Assembly (NCBI GenBank): GCA_021827225.1
Contig: JAKAXG010000301.1
Coordinates: forward strand, 1-5,991
Origin: Actinomycetes bacterium
Lineage (GTDB): Bacteria; Actinomycetota; Acidimicrobiia; Acidimicrobiales; Palsa-688
Direction: 5' to 3'
Length of the DNA stretch: 5,991 nucleotides
A program made the translations under genes and the position numbers. The notes under the pieces were generated by a model. The model was given only the letters and a program-made list of their open reading frames with translations, made no database searches and had not been told where the DNA came from. Of this stretch, positions 1-5,228 are shown piece by piece; the first letter of the stretch is position 1; every line of letters begins with the position of its first letter.

Positions 1-27
1 TAGCCTGTAGAACTCTGGAAGCACCGA

Positions 28-112
28 GGAGGGGTGCGAGAGCGGCCGAATCGGCACGATTGGAAATCGTGTGTGGGGCAACCCACCGTGGGTTCAAATC
101 CCACCCTCTCCG
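28..112 (+). tRNA. tRNA-Ser, anticodon GGA
   Basis: This 85-base class II tRNA reads serine codons UCC and UCU. The 7-bp acceptor stem pairs 28-34 (GGAGGGG) with 105-111 (CCTCTCC), with one G-T pair, and G112 is the discriminator base. The anticodon stem is CACGA/TCGTG (55-59, 67-71), and its loop TTGGAAA places GGA at 62-64. The long variable arm that identifies tRNA-Ser forms at 72-87, with GTGGG/CCCAC around a GCAA loop. The T arm is GTGGG-TTCAAAT-CCCAC (88-104). No CCA is encoded (CTC follows), so the end must be added after transcription. No promoter is evident in the 27 bases before it, so its promoter probably lies outside the window. Confidence 0.97.
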
Positions 113-118
113 CTCAGG

Positions 119-138
119 GCCCTCACGTAAGTGAGGGC
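119..138 (+). terminator. Hairpin downstream of tRNA-Ser
   Basis: A perfect 8-bp stem, GCCCTCAC/GTGAGGGC, closes a GTAA (GNRA-type) tetraloop and starts 6 bases after the tRNA. There is no T tract, which is common in high-GC actinobacterial terminators. It probably ends the tRNA transcript or marks the 3' end for processing. Confidence 0.6.
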
Positions 139-150
139 TCCGAGGTAGCT

Positions 151-193
151 GAACCCCTCGCCGCAGGCCCGTGGAGCCGGCGGCGAGGGGTTC
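151..193 (+). terminator. Second strong hairpin after tRNA-Ser
   Basis: A 14-bp perfect stem pairs 151-164 with 180-193 around a 15-base loop. It begins 12 bases after the first hairpin and has no clear T run. It could be a back-up terminator for the tRNA. Being symmetrical, it could also stop transcripts arriving from the minus-strand toxin-antitoxin pair. The following bases, 194-363, hold no gene I can support. They contain only a small GGCGG/CCGCC hairpin at 234-247. Confidence 0.55.
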
Positions 194-363
194 GTCGTTG
201 CCGTTCGAGTTGCGTGGCCGACCCTGGGCCGTGGGCGGGCTCCCGCCGGGGGCGGATGGGCGGCGCGAGGACACCCCTGATGGTCGCCGTCGCCCAGGCG
301 GCCGCCGAGCCTGCGCTGACTGAGCATCCGGGCCGAGCGCACCCGAGGTGATCGGACCGCCGG

Positions 364-693
364 TTACCGGCCGCAATCGACAGCGACGTCGAGAGCGGCA
401 TGGATCTGACGCATCCGCCCGTCGGCCAACCGGCCGAGCCGTTGGACCAGGACAGCTACAGCCACGCTCTCGACGGAGTCCAAGTTGATGGCGCAACGCC
501 GGGGTACCGGGTCCTCGTCGGGTTCCAGTACGACCTCGCTGGCCAGCCCACGGATCGTGGTCGTACAAGGTCCGATCAATGTCCGTCGCAGGCGTGGGAT
601 CGCGGCGTTGCGAGAAAGGACTACCACGGGACGCCGGCCGATGTCGGGCAACTCGCACCACCACACCTCGCCCCGCCGCGGAAGGTCGCTCAC
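364..693 (-). CDS. mazF: MazF/PemK-family endoribonuclease toxin
   Basis: This 109-residue protein has the length and motifs of MazF toxins, which cut RNA at short sequences and arrest growth until neutralised by the paired antitoxin. Visible features are the N-terminal RGEVWW strand (7-12), RRPVVVLSR (20-28) with the conserved Arg-Pro, the CTTTIR strand (43-48) carrying the Thr cluster, and NLDSVESV (70-77), which matches the conserved N-x-D-x-V strand of the SH3-like fold. The last helix runs to about residue 105. Translation starts at GTG 693, which shares GTGA with the antitoxin stop, so the two are probably translationally coupled, antitoxin first. The family call is firm. The cleavage sequence cannot be read from the sequence. 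Confidence 0.9.
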   Translation of the reverse strand: MSDLPRRGEVWWCELPDIGRRPVVVLSRNAAIPRLRRTLIGPCTTTIRGLASEVVLEPDEDPVPRRCAINLDSVESVAVAVLVQRLGRLADGRMRQIHAALDVAVDCGR

Positions 694-926
694 GACGCCC
701 CCGCAGCCTCCCGGAAGGACGCCAGGTCACCCCACTCGTCGGTCTCGTCAAGGGGGTGCTCGTCGTAGGCCGCATAGGCGGCATCGAGCTCGACGGCTCG
801 GTACTGGGCGAGCAGAGCGGCCAGCGCCTCATCGATGAGCGCGGCGTCGCTGACGCCGATTCGAGCTTCCCTCGCCTTCGCCAGGAGATCCTTGTCGACT
901 GTCGTGCTGACCCGGACTCGTGCCAT
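690..926 (-). CDS. MazE-like ribbon-helix-helix antitoxin
   Basis: This 78-residue protein lies directly upstream of the toxin and overlaps it by 4 bases. The N-terminus ([15 protein letters not shown]) looks like the DNA-binding beta strand of a ribbon-helix-helix fold. Two helices follow to about residue 45. The acidic C-terminal tail ends in a DEWGDLASF segment of the kind that antitoxins use to wrap the toxin. An in-frame ATG at 953 would add nine residues. I prefer ATG 926 because the longer version reads through the operator repeats and adds an atypical leader. Neither start has a Shine-Dalgarno. A CATATT hexamer sits exactly 6 bases before ATG 926, as expected for a leaderless transcript. 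Autoregulation through the repeats at 925-956 is likely. Confidence 0.85.
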   Translation of the reverse strand: MARVRVSTTVDKDLLAKAREARIGVSDAALIDEALAALLAQYRAVELDAAYAAYDEHPLDETDEWGDLASFREAAGAS

Positions 927-956
927 GCCACAAATATGCCACAAAGATGGCACAAG
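925..956 (-). promoter_or_regulatory. Triple-repeat operator and promoter of the toxin-antitoxin pair
   Basis: On plus, ATGCCACAAA occurs at 925-934 and 936-945, and a third copy with 8 of 10 matches (ATGGCACAAG) lies at 947-956. The copies are 11 bases apart, about one helical turn. An inverted TGCCA/TGGCA pair (937-941, 948-952) lies within the block. On minus, the block contains a -10-like CATATT 6 bases before ATG 926. Tandem half-sites over the promoter are typical of ribbon-helix-helix antitoxin autoregulation. The site is visible in the sequence, but who binds it is inferred. Confidence 0.6.
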
Positions 957-969
957 CGCGTGCCGCTGC

Positions 970-1236
970 TCAGCCCTGATCGTCAGCGAAGAGCCGGTCC
1001 ACGTGCTCCGGCGCCACCTCCGCCACCATGGCGGCGGCTTGCTGCTCGAAAGAGATCTGCCGGTGTCGGTGGCAATGGCGGCAATGAAGCACGTACTCGG
1101 TCCTCCTCCGGAAGAGCCGGTGGCGTACCTTGATCAACCGGCCGGCCCGGTGGCCGCAACGGGGGCAGGTCACCAATGCGCCGATCAGTCGCTCGCACAC
1201 CGCCGGCCAGCCGGCGTTGCTGACCCTCCAGTCCAT
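970..1236 (-). CDS. Small zinc-ribbon protein of unknown function
   Basis: This 88-residue, Arg/His-rich protein has two CxxC knuckles: CPRC at 24-27 and CRHC at 52-55, separated by a basic beta-like stretch. The arrangement predicts one structural zinc ribbon. The C-terminal 30 residues look like a single helix. I do not recognise the family, and nucleic-acid binding is only a guess from the charge. The start is uncertain. ATG 1236 is where G/C third positions become strong. GTG 1284 would add 16 residues of poor codon pattern, although a TATATT hexamer lies 8 bases before it. Neither start has a Shine-Dalgarno. The gene ends 43 bases before the antitoxin, in the same orientation. It may be the 3' part of a frameshifted gene (see 1237-1381). 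Confidence 0.5.
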   Translation of the reverse strand: MDWRVSNAGWPAVCERLIGALVTCPRCGHRAGRLIKVRHRLFRRRTEYVLHCRHCHRHRQISFEQQAAAMVAEVAPEHVDRLFADDQG

Positions 1237-1381
1237 CGTCAAGGACCAGCGCCAGCGTGGTGGCCGAGCCGATCCAGAGGTCACGGGCGACGAATATAGG
1301 GTCGGGCCGGGCTGCGAAGGCTTTACGGTGGCCGAGCCTCATGTGCACCGGGCGCCGGATGCGCAGTGCGCCAGTGACCAT
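1237..1381 (-). pseudogene. Possible N-terminal part of a frameshifted zinc-ribbon gene
   Basis: From ATG 1381 the minus strand reads protein-like sequence (MVTGALRIRRPVHMRLGHRK, then a segment with [21 protein letters not shown]). Third positions are strongly G/C, and this pattern extends upstream to about 1440 with no start codon. It fades near 1236, where the frame one base over takes up the same pattern and encodes the zinc ribbon. A single +1 shift would join the two into one protein of about 135 residues. I do not recognise the product. The alternatives are two overlapping genes or a chance open frame. Confidence 0.3.
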
Positions 1382-1481
1382 GCCGGGGCTCTCGACCCAC
1401 AGCTCCCGGAGAGGGGCCCGCCTTCCGTCCGCGCTCCGTCTGCTGGCCGAGCGGGAGACGCCTCCCGCTTCTCGTCGGCGG

Positions 1482-1503
1482 CGGGAAGACTCCTGCCTTC
1501 CCG
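1482..1503 (-). terminator. Hairpin after the 1512-2081 gene
   Basis: A 7-bp stem, CGGGAAG/CTTCCCG, closes an 8-base loop 8 bases past the stop of the membrane-protein gene. A second perfect 8-bp stem (AGCGGGAG/CTCCCGCT, 1450-1469, loop ACGC) lies just beyond it. There is no T tract. Two successive stable hairpins make transcription termination likely. The codon pattern noted at 1237-1440 runs into the second hairpin, which leaves some doubt. Confidence 0.45.
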
Positions 1504-1511
1504 GGTGGCGA

Positions 1512-2081
1512 TCAGCTTGGGTCGCTCTGGGAGCAGGTGCCTCGCGGGCGGCGGCGGCGCACGGCGGGGGCCACCGCCACGGCGACGGCGGAGCCGATGT
1601 TGACGATCAGCAGCACCCCCATGGTCCACAGCTGCGGCCGCATGAACCCGTTGACGTCGAAGTTGCCGACAGCGAAGTATTCGTCGCCCGGGGTGCCGGC
1701 GACTGCGACGCGGAGGTCCCCGATCTCCCCCGGCTCGACGTTGAAGCGCCCGACGGCGCGGAACTCCCGCCCCCCGCTCCGGTAGGTCCCGGCCGCGGAG
1801 GCCGACACCGGGATGGCCCTGCCGTCCGGGCCGGTGACCTGGACGTCCGCAGCGGTCGTCGCCCCGGTGGCGTAGACGAACCAGGTGTCGGGATGACCGC
1901 TCAGGGTCACCTGGCCGGGCACGAACCCCCGGGCGAACGCGTCGGCGGTGGCGCTCACCGCCCGCTCGGCGGCGTACAGCCAGAAGCCCGCCGCGACCAG
2001 CGCGGTCACGGGGAGGAGCACCACCAGGATGTAGCGGGCCCGCGGGGGTCGGGACCGGACGGCCTCAGGTGCTGGTGCCAT
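1512..2081 (-). CDS. Membrane-anchored protein with extracytoplasmic beta-type domain
   Basis: This 189-residue protein of unknown function has a hydrophobic segment at each end. The first, at about 17-37, follows an Arg/Pro-rich cytoplasmic start. The second, at about 151-172, precedes a basic RRRRPR stop-transfer cluster. Residues 50-145 between them form a strand-rich, Gly/Val/Thr-rich segment (for example VQVTGPDGRAIPV, YFAVGNFDV) predicted to lie outside the membrane. Both ends should therefore be cytoplasmic. Two-segment proteins of this type are common and uncharacterised in actinobacteria. The start is well supported: AGGAGG at 2092-2087 lies 5 bases before ATG 2081. The gene is divergent from the lipoprotein gene, sharing a 93-base gap, and is followed by two hairpins. 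Confidence 0.8.
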   Translation of the reverse strand: MAPAPEAVRSRPPRARYILVVLLPVTALVAAGFWLYAAERAVSATADAFARGFVPGQVTLSGHPDTWFVYATGATTAADVQVTGPDGRAIPVSASAAGTYRSGGREFRAVGRFNVEPGEIGDLRVAVAGTPGDEYFAVGNFDVNGFMRPQLWTMGVLLIVNIGSAVAVAVAPAVRRRRPRGTCSQSDPS

Positions 2082-2120
2082 CTTCGCCTCCTCTGCTCCT
2101 GATGGTGGGCCCCGATGTCA

Positions 2121-2164
2121 CCGGCCGCCCAGGGCCGGACCTCCCTGGTAACGGCGGCTACCAT
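2121..2164 (+). promoter_or_regulatory. Promoter and inverted repeats between divergent genes
   Basis: A TANNNT-type -10 hexamer, TACCAT (2159-2164), lies 17 bases after a weak -35-like CGGACC (2136-2141). It would start RNA about 4 bases before ATG 2175, nearly leaderless. Two inverted repeats overlap it: CCGGCC-N6-GGCCGG (2121-2138) and TGGTA-N8-TACCA (2146-2163). These could be operator sites acting on one or both divergent genes. The match to a promoter consensus is modest. Confidence 0.35.
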
Positions 2165-2174
2165 CTGCGCCCCG

Positions 2175-3140
2175 ATGGCGGGACACAGAGGAAGAATCGG
2201 ATGTCGGACTATCGCGGCCGGGACCCTGGCCGTGGTGGGGCTCTCGGCGTGCGGGGGCGGTTCGGGCCGCTCCGCCGGGGCGGCGGACGCCCCGGCGACC
2301 ACGGCTGTCGCGATCACCGCACCGGTCACCACCGCGCCGGCCACCACCGCTGTCGCGACCACCGCACCGGACACCACCGATCCGGCCACCACCGCGGCAC
2401 CGGCAGGCACGGCGTTGGGGCAGTTCCCGCAGCCGGTGCGCTCCGCCCTGGCCATGCTGGCCGGGCACACCACCGTGCCCCTGGCCGGTCCGACCCGGCT
2501 CGACACCACGGCGCCGGTGTCGGCCACCGCCGGATACGGAGCCGGCGCGGACCGGGGGGACACGTCGCTGGCCCCGGACCCCGGCGGCTACCTGGTCGCC
2601 CTCTACGTCTGCCCTCACGGTCAGGCCTACCCGGTCAACGACCCCCGCATCGCCAGCGACTGCTTGGGGGCGGCCACCACGTTGGGCGGCTTCGCCGGGC
2701 GGCCGGAGCCGTCCCCCGCCGCCGCCGTGGCCGCCCTGCCGGCCGTGGTCAGCCCGACCGGCGCCACCGGCGGGGCCGACGCCTCGCCCTGCCCGGCGGG
2801 TTCCCCCACCACCGTGGTGGACCGCCAGCCGGTCGCCACCTGCGGCACCATCGCCGGGGTGCCCGGCCCGGCCACGGTCAGCTGGAGCGAAGGCGAGTGG
2901 ATCATCGTCTACAGCATGGGCAACGGCATGACCGTGACCGAGGCGGCGGGACCGCTGATCAGGCGCCTCGACACCGAACTGCTGCCGGCCCACCCGGGCC
3001 GCATCTTCGTCGAGGAGGGCGGCGACGGCGAGCACGCCACCGCGGCGTGGGCGGCCGGGTCGGCCGTCTACTCCGTGTTCGACTACCACGACGCTGTCGG
3101 CGCCGCCGACCTGGCGGTGTCCACCCGCATCGCCTCCTAG
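2175..3140 (+). CDS. Secreted lipoprotein of unknown function with Thr/Ala/Pro linker
   Basis: This 321-residue protein begins with a lipoprotein signal: a basic start (HRGR, R11), a hydrophobic core TIAAGTLAVVG, and the lipobox LSAC with Cys26 as the lipidation site. A low-complexity linker rich in Thr, Ala and Pro (about 41-77) follows, built from a tandem 15-residue unit. The C-terminal globular domain has four Cys (146, 163, 206, 223) that could form two disulfides outside the cell, plus a conserved-looking stretch around SWSEGEWIIVYSMGNGMTV. I do not recognise the family. ATG 2175 gives a normal signal length; ATG 2115 would add 20 residues before it. No Shine-Dalgarno is present, but a -10-like TACCAT lies 10 bases upstream. 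A GC hairpin follows the stop. Confidence 0.82.
   Translation: MAGHRGRIGCRTIAAGTLAVVGLSACGGGSGRSAGAADAPATTAVAITAPVTTAPATTAVATTAPDTTDPATTAAPAGTALGQFPQPVRSALAMLAGHTTVPLAGPTRLDTTAPVSATAGYGAGADRGDTSLAPDPGGYLVALYVCPHGQAYPVNDPRIASDCLGAATTLGGFAGRPEPSPAAAVAALPAVVSPTGATGGADASPCPAGSPTTVVDRQPVATCGTIAGVPGPATVSWSEGEWIIVYSMGNGMTVTEAAGPLIRRLDTELLPAHPGRIFVEEGGDGEHATAAWAAGSAVYSVFDYHDAVGAADLAVSTRIAS
2295..2402 (+). repeat. Tandem 45-base repeat in the lipoprotein linker
   Basis: Unit 1 (2295-2339) and unit 2 (2340-2384) are near-identical in-frame 45-base copies, encoding ATTAVAITAPVTTAP and ATTAVATTAPDTTDP. A partial third copy begins at 2385 (ATTAAP). The linker length could change by slippage or unequal recombination without breaking the frame. 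Confidence 0.8.
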
Positions 3141-3153
3141 CGGCGCCGCTCCG

Positions 3154-3185
3154 CCGGCCGGCCGGTGCGCGGCCCGGCCGGCCGG
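3154..3185 (+). terminator. GC hairpin after the lipoprotein gene
   Basis: A 12-bp perfect stem made of CCGGCCGGCCGG on both sides (3154-3165 and 3174-3185) closes an 8-base loop. It starts 14 bases after the lipoprotein stop. There is no T run. It separates the lipoprotein gene from the oxidase gene, so the oxidase is probably transcribed from its own promoter in 3186-3225. Confidence 0.6.
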
Positions 3186-3238
3186 GTAGGTAAGCGCGCC
3201 GAGCGGGGCAGGCCGCCCCAAGGTGAGGAGGATGAAGC

Positions 3239-3946
3239 TTGACCGAAGCAGCGCAGGTGCCGCCGGCCGGCCCGAAGGCCCAGGGGGCGATGGCCCAGCT
3301 GGACCACGATGAGCTGGTCCGGGCCCAGAACGAGACGCTCGGGTCGCCGAGGAGGGGCTACAGCCTGGGGGCCCGGGCCCTTTTTTCCCTGCTGGACGCG
3401 GTGTACGGCAAGGAGCGCACCCTGTCGAAGTTCAAGGTGCTGGAGCTGGTGGCCCGGGTCCCGTACCAGAGCTGGGAGCAGGTGGCCTACATCGCCATCA
3501 CCCACACCCACCGGCGACCCGATATGGCCCGCCGGGTGTTCGACCGGGTCACCGAGAGCCGGGGCCAGGAGGACAACGAGCAGTGGCACTTGCTGATCCT
3601 GGAGGAGATGATCGCCCGCTCCGACACCCGCGAAGGCCGGCTGCGCTACGCCGTGGTGCCCCAGGTGCTGGCGTTCGTCTACTACCAGCTGTCCTGGCTT
3701 CTCTACGTGCTGCGCCCGGCGTGGTCCTACCGGCTGAATGCCGACTTCGAGGATCACGCCGAGCACGAGTACGCCCACCTGGTGGCCGAGCATCCCGAGT
3801 GGGAGGACCAGCCGTTCGATTCGGTCTTCGCCGACGACTACGCCCGGGTCGGGAACGTGGCGGACCTGTTCCGGCTCATCAGCTACGACGAGCGGGTGCA
3901 CAAGGACGAGAGCGTGGCGGCCATGGCCCAGCCCCGCTTCTCCTGA
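3239..3946 (+). CDS. Diiron alternative oxidase, plastid-terminal-oxidase-like
   Basis: This 235-residue protein carries all six iron ligands of the alternative oxidase family, which oxidises quinol and reduces O2 to water without pumping protons. Helix 1 has VLELVARVPY (67-76, ligand E69), close to the VLETVARVPY of plant PTOX. Next are NEQWHLLILEE (113-123, ligands E114 and H117), FEDHA (170-174, E171) and YDERVH (216-221, E218 and H221). A hydrophobic patch (142-164) matches the membrane-facing helix of PTOX, and the enzyme should sit on the inner leaflet. The spacing between the fourth and fifth ligands is shorter than in plant PTOX. The start is TTG 3239, with AGGAGG 7 bases upstream. 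An ATG at 3232 abuts that site but opens a frame of only 26 codons, and in-frame ATG 3290 is an alternative. The gene is convergent with the stress-protein gene, 4 bases apart. The quinone used is unknown. Confidence 0.88.
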   Translation: MTEAAQVPPAGPKAQGAMAQLDHDELVRAQNETLGSPRRGYSLGARALFSLLDAVYGKERTLSKFKVLELVARVPYQSWEQVAYIAITHTHRRPDMARRVFDRVTESRGQEDNEQWHLLILEEMIARSDTREGRLRYAVVPQVLAFVYYQLSWLLYVLRPAWSYRLNADFEDHAEHEYAHLVAEHPEWEDQPFDSVFADDYARVGNVADLFRLISYDERVHKDESVAAMAQPRFS

Positions 3947-3950
3947 GCGG

Positions 3951-4406
3951 TCAGCTGCCCTCGTGGCGGGGGTGGCGGACCACCACCACCGGGCAGGAGG
4001 CGTGGGCCACGCAGTGCTCGCTCACCGAGCCGAGGAGCATGCCGGCGAACTGGCCGTGGCCGCGGCTGCCGAGCACCAGCAGATCGGCGTCTTTCGACAG
4101 GTCCAGCAGCACCGGAGCCGGGTGCCCCTCGGCCACGACGGTCTCCACGGTGATGCCGGGGTCGGAGCCGAGCACCTGGGATACTTCCTCTTCGAGGACC
4201 TGCTGGGCGTCCTTCTCGAAGTCCAGACCCTCGGGGAGGGGCGCCATGTAGGCGGCGGTGGGGATCTCCCAGGACAGCACCACCTTGAGGGGCGACCCGG
4301 TCAGTCGGGCCTGCCGGGCGGCCCACTGCAGGGCGTCCCGGGACGGGTCAGATCCGTCTATGCCCACGACGATGGTTCCGGTGGCGGCGTTGTCGGTTGA
4401 GCTCAC
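3951..4406 (-). CDS. Universal stress protein, ATP-binding type
   Basis: This 151-residue, single-domain UspA-family protein opens with the first strand IVVGIDGS (12-19). It carries the full nucleotide-binding signature G-x2-G-x9-G-S at 113-127 (GSRGHG to LLGS), followed by the last strand CPVVVVR (138-144). ATP-binding members act as dimers and are induced by hypoxia, starvation and other stresses in actinobacteria. The start is GTG 4406, with AGGA 5 bases upstream and a GGAGG a little further. The gene lies 42 bases downstream of the membrane pseudo-kinase gene in the same orientation, so it is probably the last gene of that operon. It meets the oxidase gene tail to tail. A small GGTGG/CCACC hairpin (3971-3984) near its 3' end might help to stop the oxidase transcript. 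Confidence 0.93.
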   Translation of the reverse strand: MSSTDNAATGTIVVGIDGSDPSRDALQWAARQARLTGSPLKVVLSWEIPTAAYMAPLPEGLDFEKDAQQVLEEEVSQVLGSDPGITVETVVAEGHPAPVLLDLSKDADLLVLGSRGHGQFAGMLLGSVSEHCVAHASCPVVVVRHPRHEGS

Positions 4407-4448
4407 GGGGATCCTGTGCCTCCAGGCTGATGCGGTTGTCGACGGCGG

Positions 4449-5219
4449 TCACGCTACCCGGGGTCGGGGCTGCGGCGGTCCGGCGGCGGTCGGGGCCTGC
4501 TCGCCCGCGGCGTCCGGCGCGGCCGGCGCGCTCCGGGCGGGGGCCTGAGCCGGGGCCTGGGTTGGCAGTAGTTCTGCCACCATCTCCTGCCCGGAGCTGA
4601 GGGCCCGGGTCAGGAGCCGCACGGCCTGGTCGTCGTCGCCCTGCTCGATGGCCCACTTGGCGGCCGCCACGTGCTGGAGGATCGAGTCGCTGAGCTCGAT
4701 CCCCTCGCTGTAGCGGCGGTTCTTCTCCTCCGCCAGCAGGCGGCGGCGTTCCTGGTCCAGGGCCAGGAGGGTGGCCCGCTCGGTCTGGTCGGAGGCCCGG
4801 CCCAGCAGGCCGCCCAGCAGGAATATGGCCGCGGCCCGGCCGATCCAGCCGTCGAAGCCGACCTGGTCGGCGCTGGAGAACACCGCGAACAGCCCGAAGG
4901 CCAGGTAGGCGGCCCCCGCCGCGGCCAGGCCGCCGGCCGTCCCGAAGGTGACGGCGGCCAGTCCGACGGGCAGCACGTAGAGCAGGGCCAGGGCGTTGGC
5001 CGCCTCCTTGTCGAGGAACTGCACCGCCAGGATGGCCACCGAGGACACCGAGATCACCGCAGCGGCCGCCCCGGGGTGGGCCCGGAACCAGGGAACGCCA
5101 CCGCCCGGGCGGGACGGCGTGACGGTGCTCGATCCCCGGCCTCGAGCCCCTTCGGGGCGACGCCGGAGGGAGCGGGTGAGGCGGGTAGCTGCGGCGCGCA
5201 TGCCGGGGGAAGTGGGCAT
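4449..5219 (-). CDS. Membrane protein with degenerate histidine-kinase dimerisation helices
   Basis: This 256-residue protein has four hydrophobic segments (about 50-67, 73-91, 95-115, 126-143), resembling a small membrane sensor module. A charged coiled-coil linker (143-170) and a helix pair (170-218) follow. The helix pair reads ELSDSILQHVAAAKWAIEQG and resembles the HisKA_3 dimerisation motif ELHDS-x-x-Q, but Ser177 stands where the phosphoacceptor His belongs. No ATPase domain follows, only an Ala/Pro-rich tail (219-256). It is therefore probably a dimeric sensor or signalling scaffold, not an active kinase. The first 40 residues are Arg-rich and low in complexity. ATG 5219 lies 9 bases after the hemerythrin stop with no clear Shine-Dalgarno, so a later start is possible. 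Co-transcription with hemerythrin is likely. Confidence 0.75.
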   Translation of the reverse strand: MPTSPGMRAAATRLTRSLRRRPEGARGRGSSTVTPSRPGGGVPWFRAHPGAAAAVISVSSVAILAVQFLDKEAANALALLYVLPVGLAAVTFGTAGGLAAAGAAYLAFGLFAVFSSADQVGFDGWIGRAAAIFLLGGLLGRASDQTERATLLALDQERRRLLAEEKNRRYSEGIELSDSILQHVAAAKWAIEQGDDDQAVRLLTRALSSGQEMVAELLPTQAPAQAPARSAPAAPDAAGEQAPTAAGPPQPRPRVA

Positions 5220-5228
5220 CGGGCCTGC

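Noticed and set aside
2069..3193. Plus-strand frame over the lipoprotein, with AGAGGAAG 6 bases before ATG 2201 and a His-rich GHHR repeat
   Set aside because: The ribosome site is tempting, but the product is low-complexity Arg/Gly/His sequence. The other frame has a lipobox, a signal peptide and normal codon pattern. The His repeat is the tandem 45-base repeat read out of frame.
2118..3221. Open frame of 367 codons on minus
   Set aside because: It lies antisense to the lipoprotein gene, is Gly/Arg-rich and has no motif.
5146..5158. GCCCC-TTC-GGGGC hairpin
   Set aside because: It lies inside the pseudo-kinase coding region and is short with a 3-base loop. It is probably chance in GC-rich DNA and does not have the DosR-box spacing.
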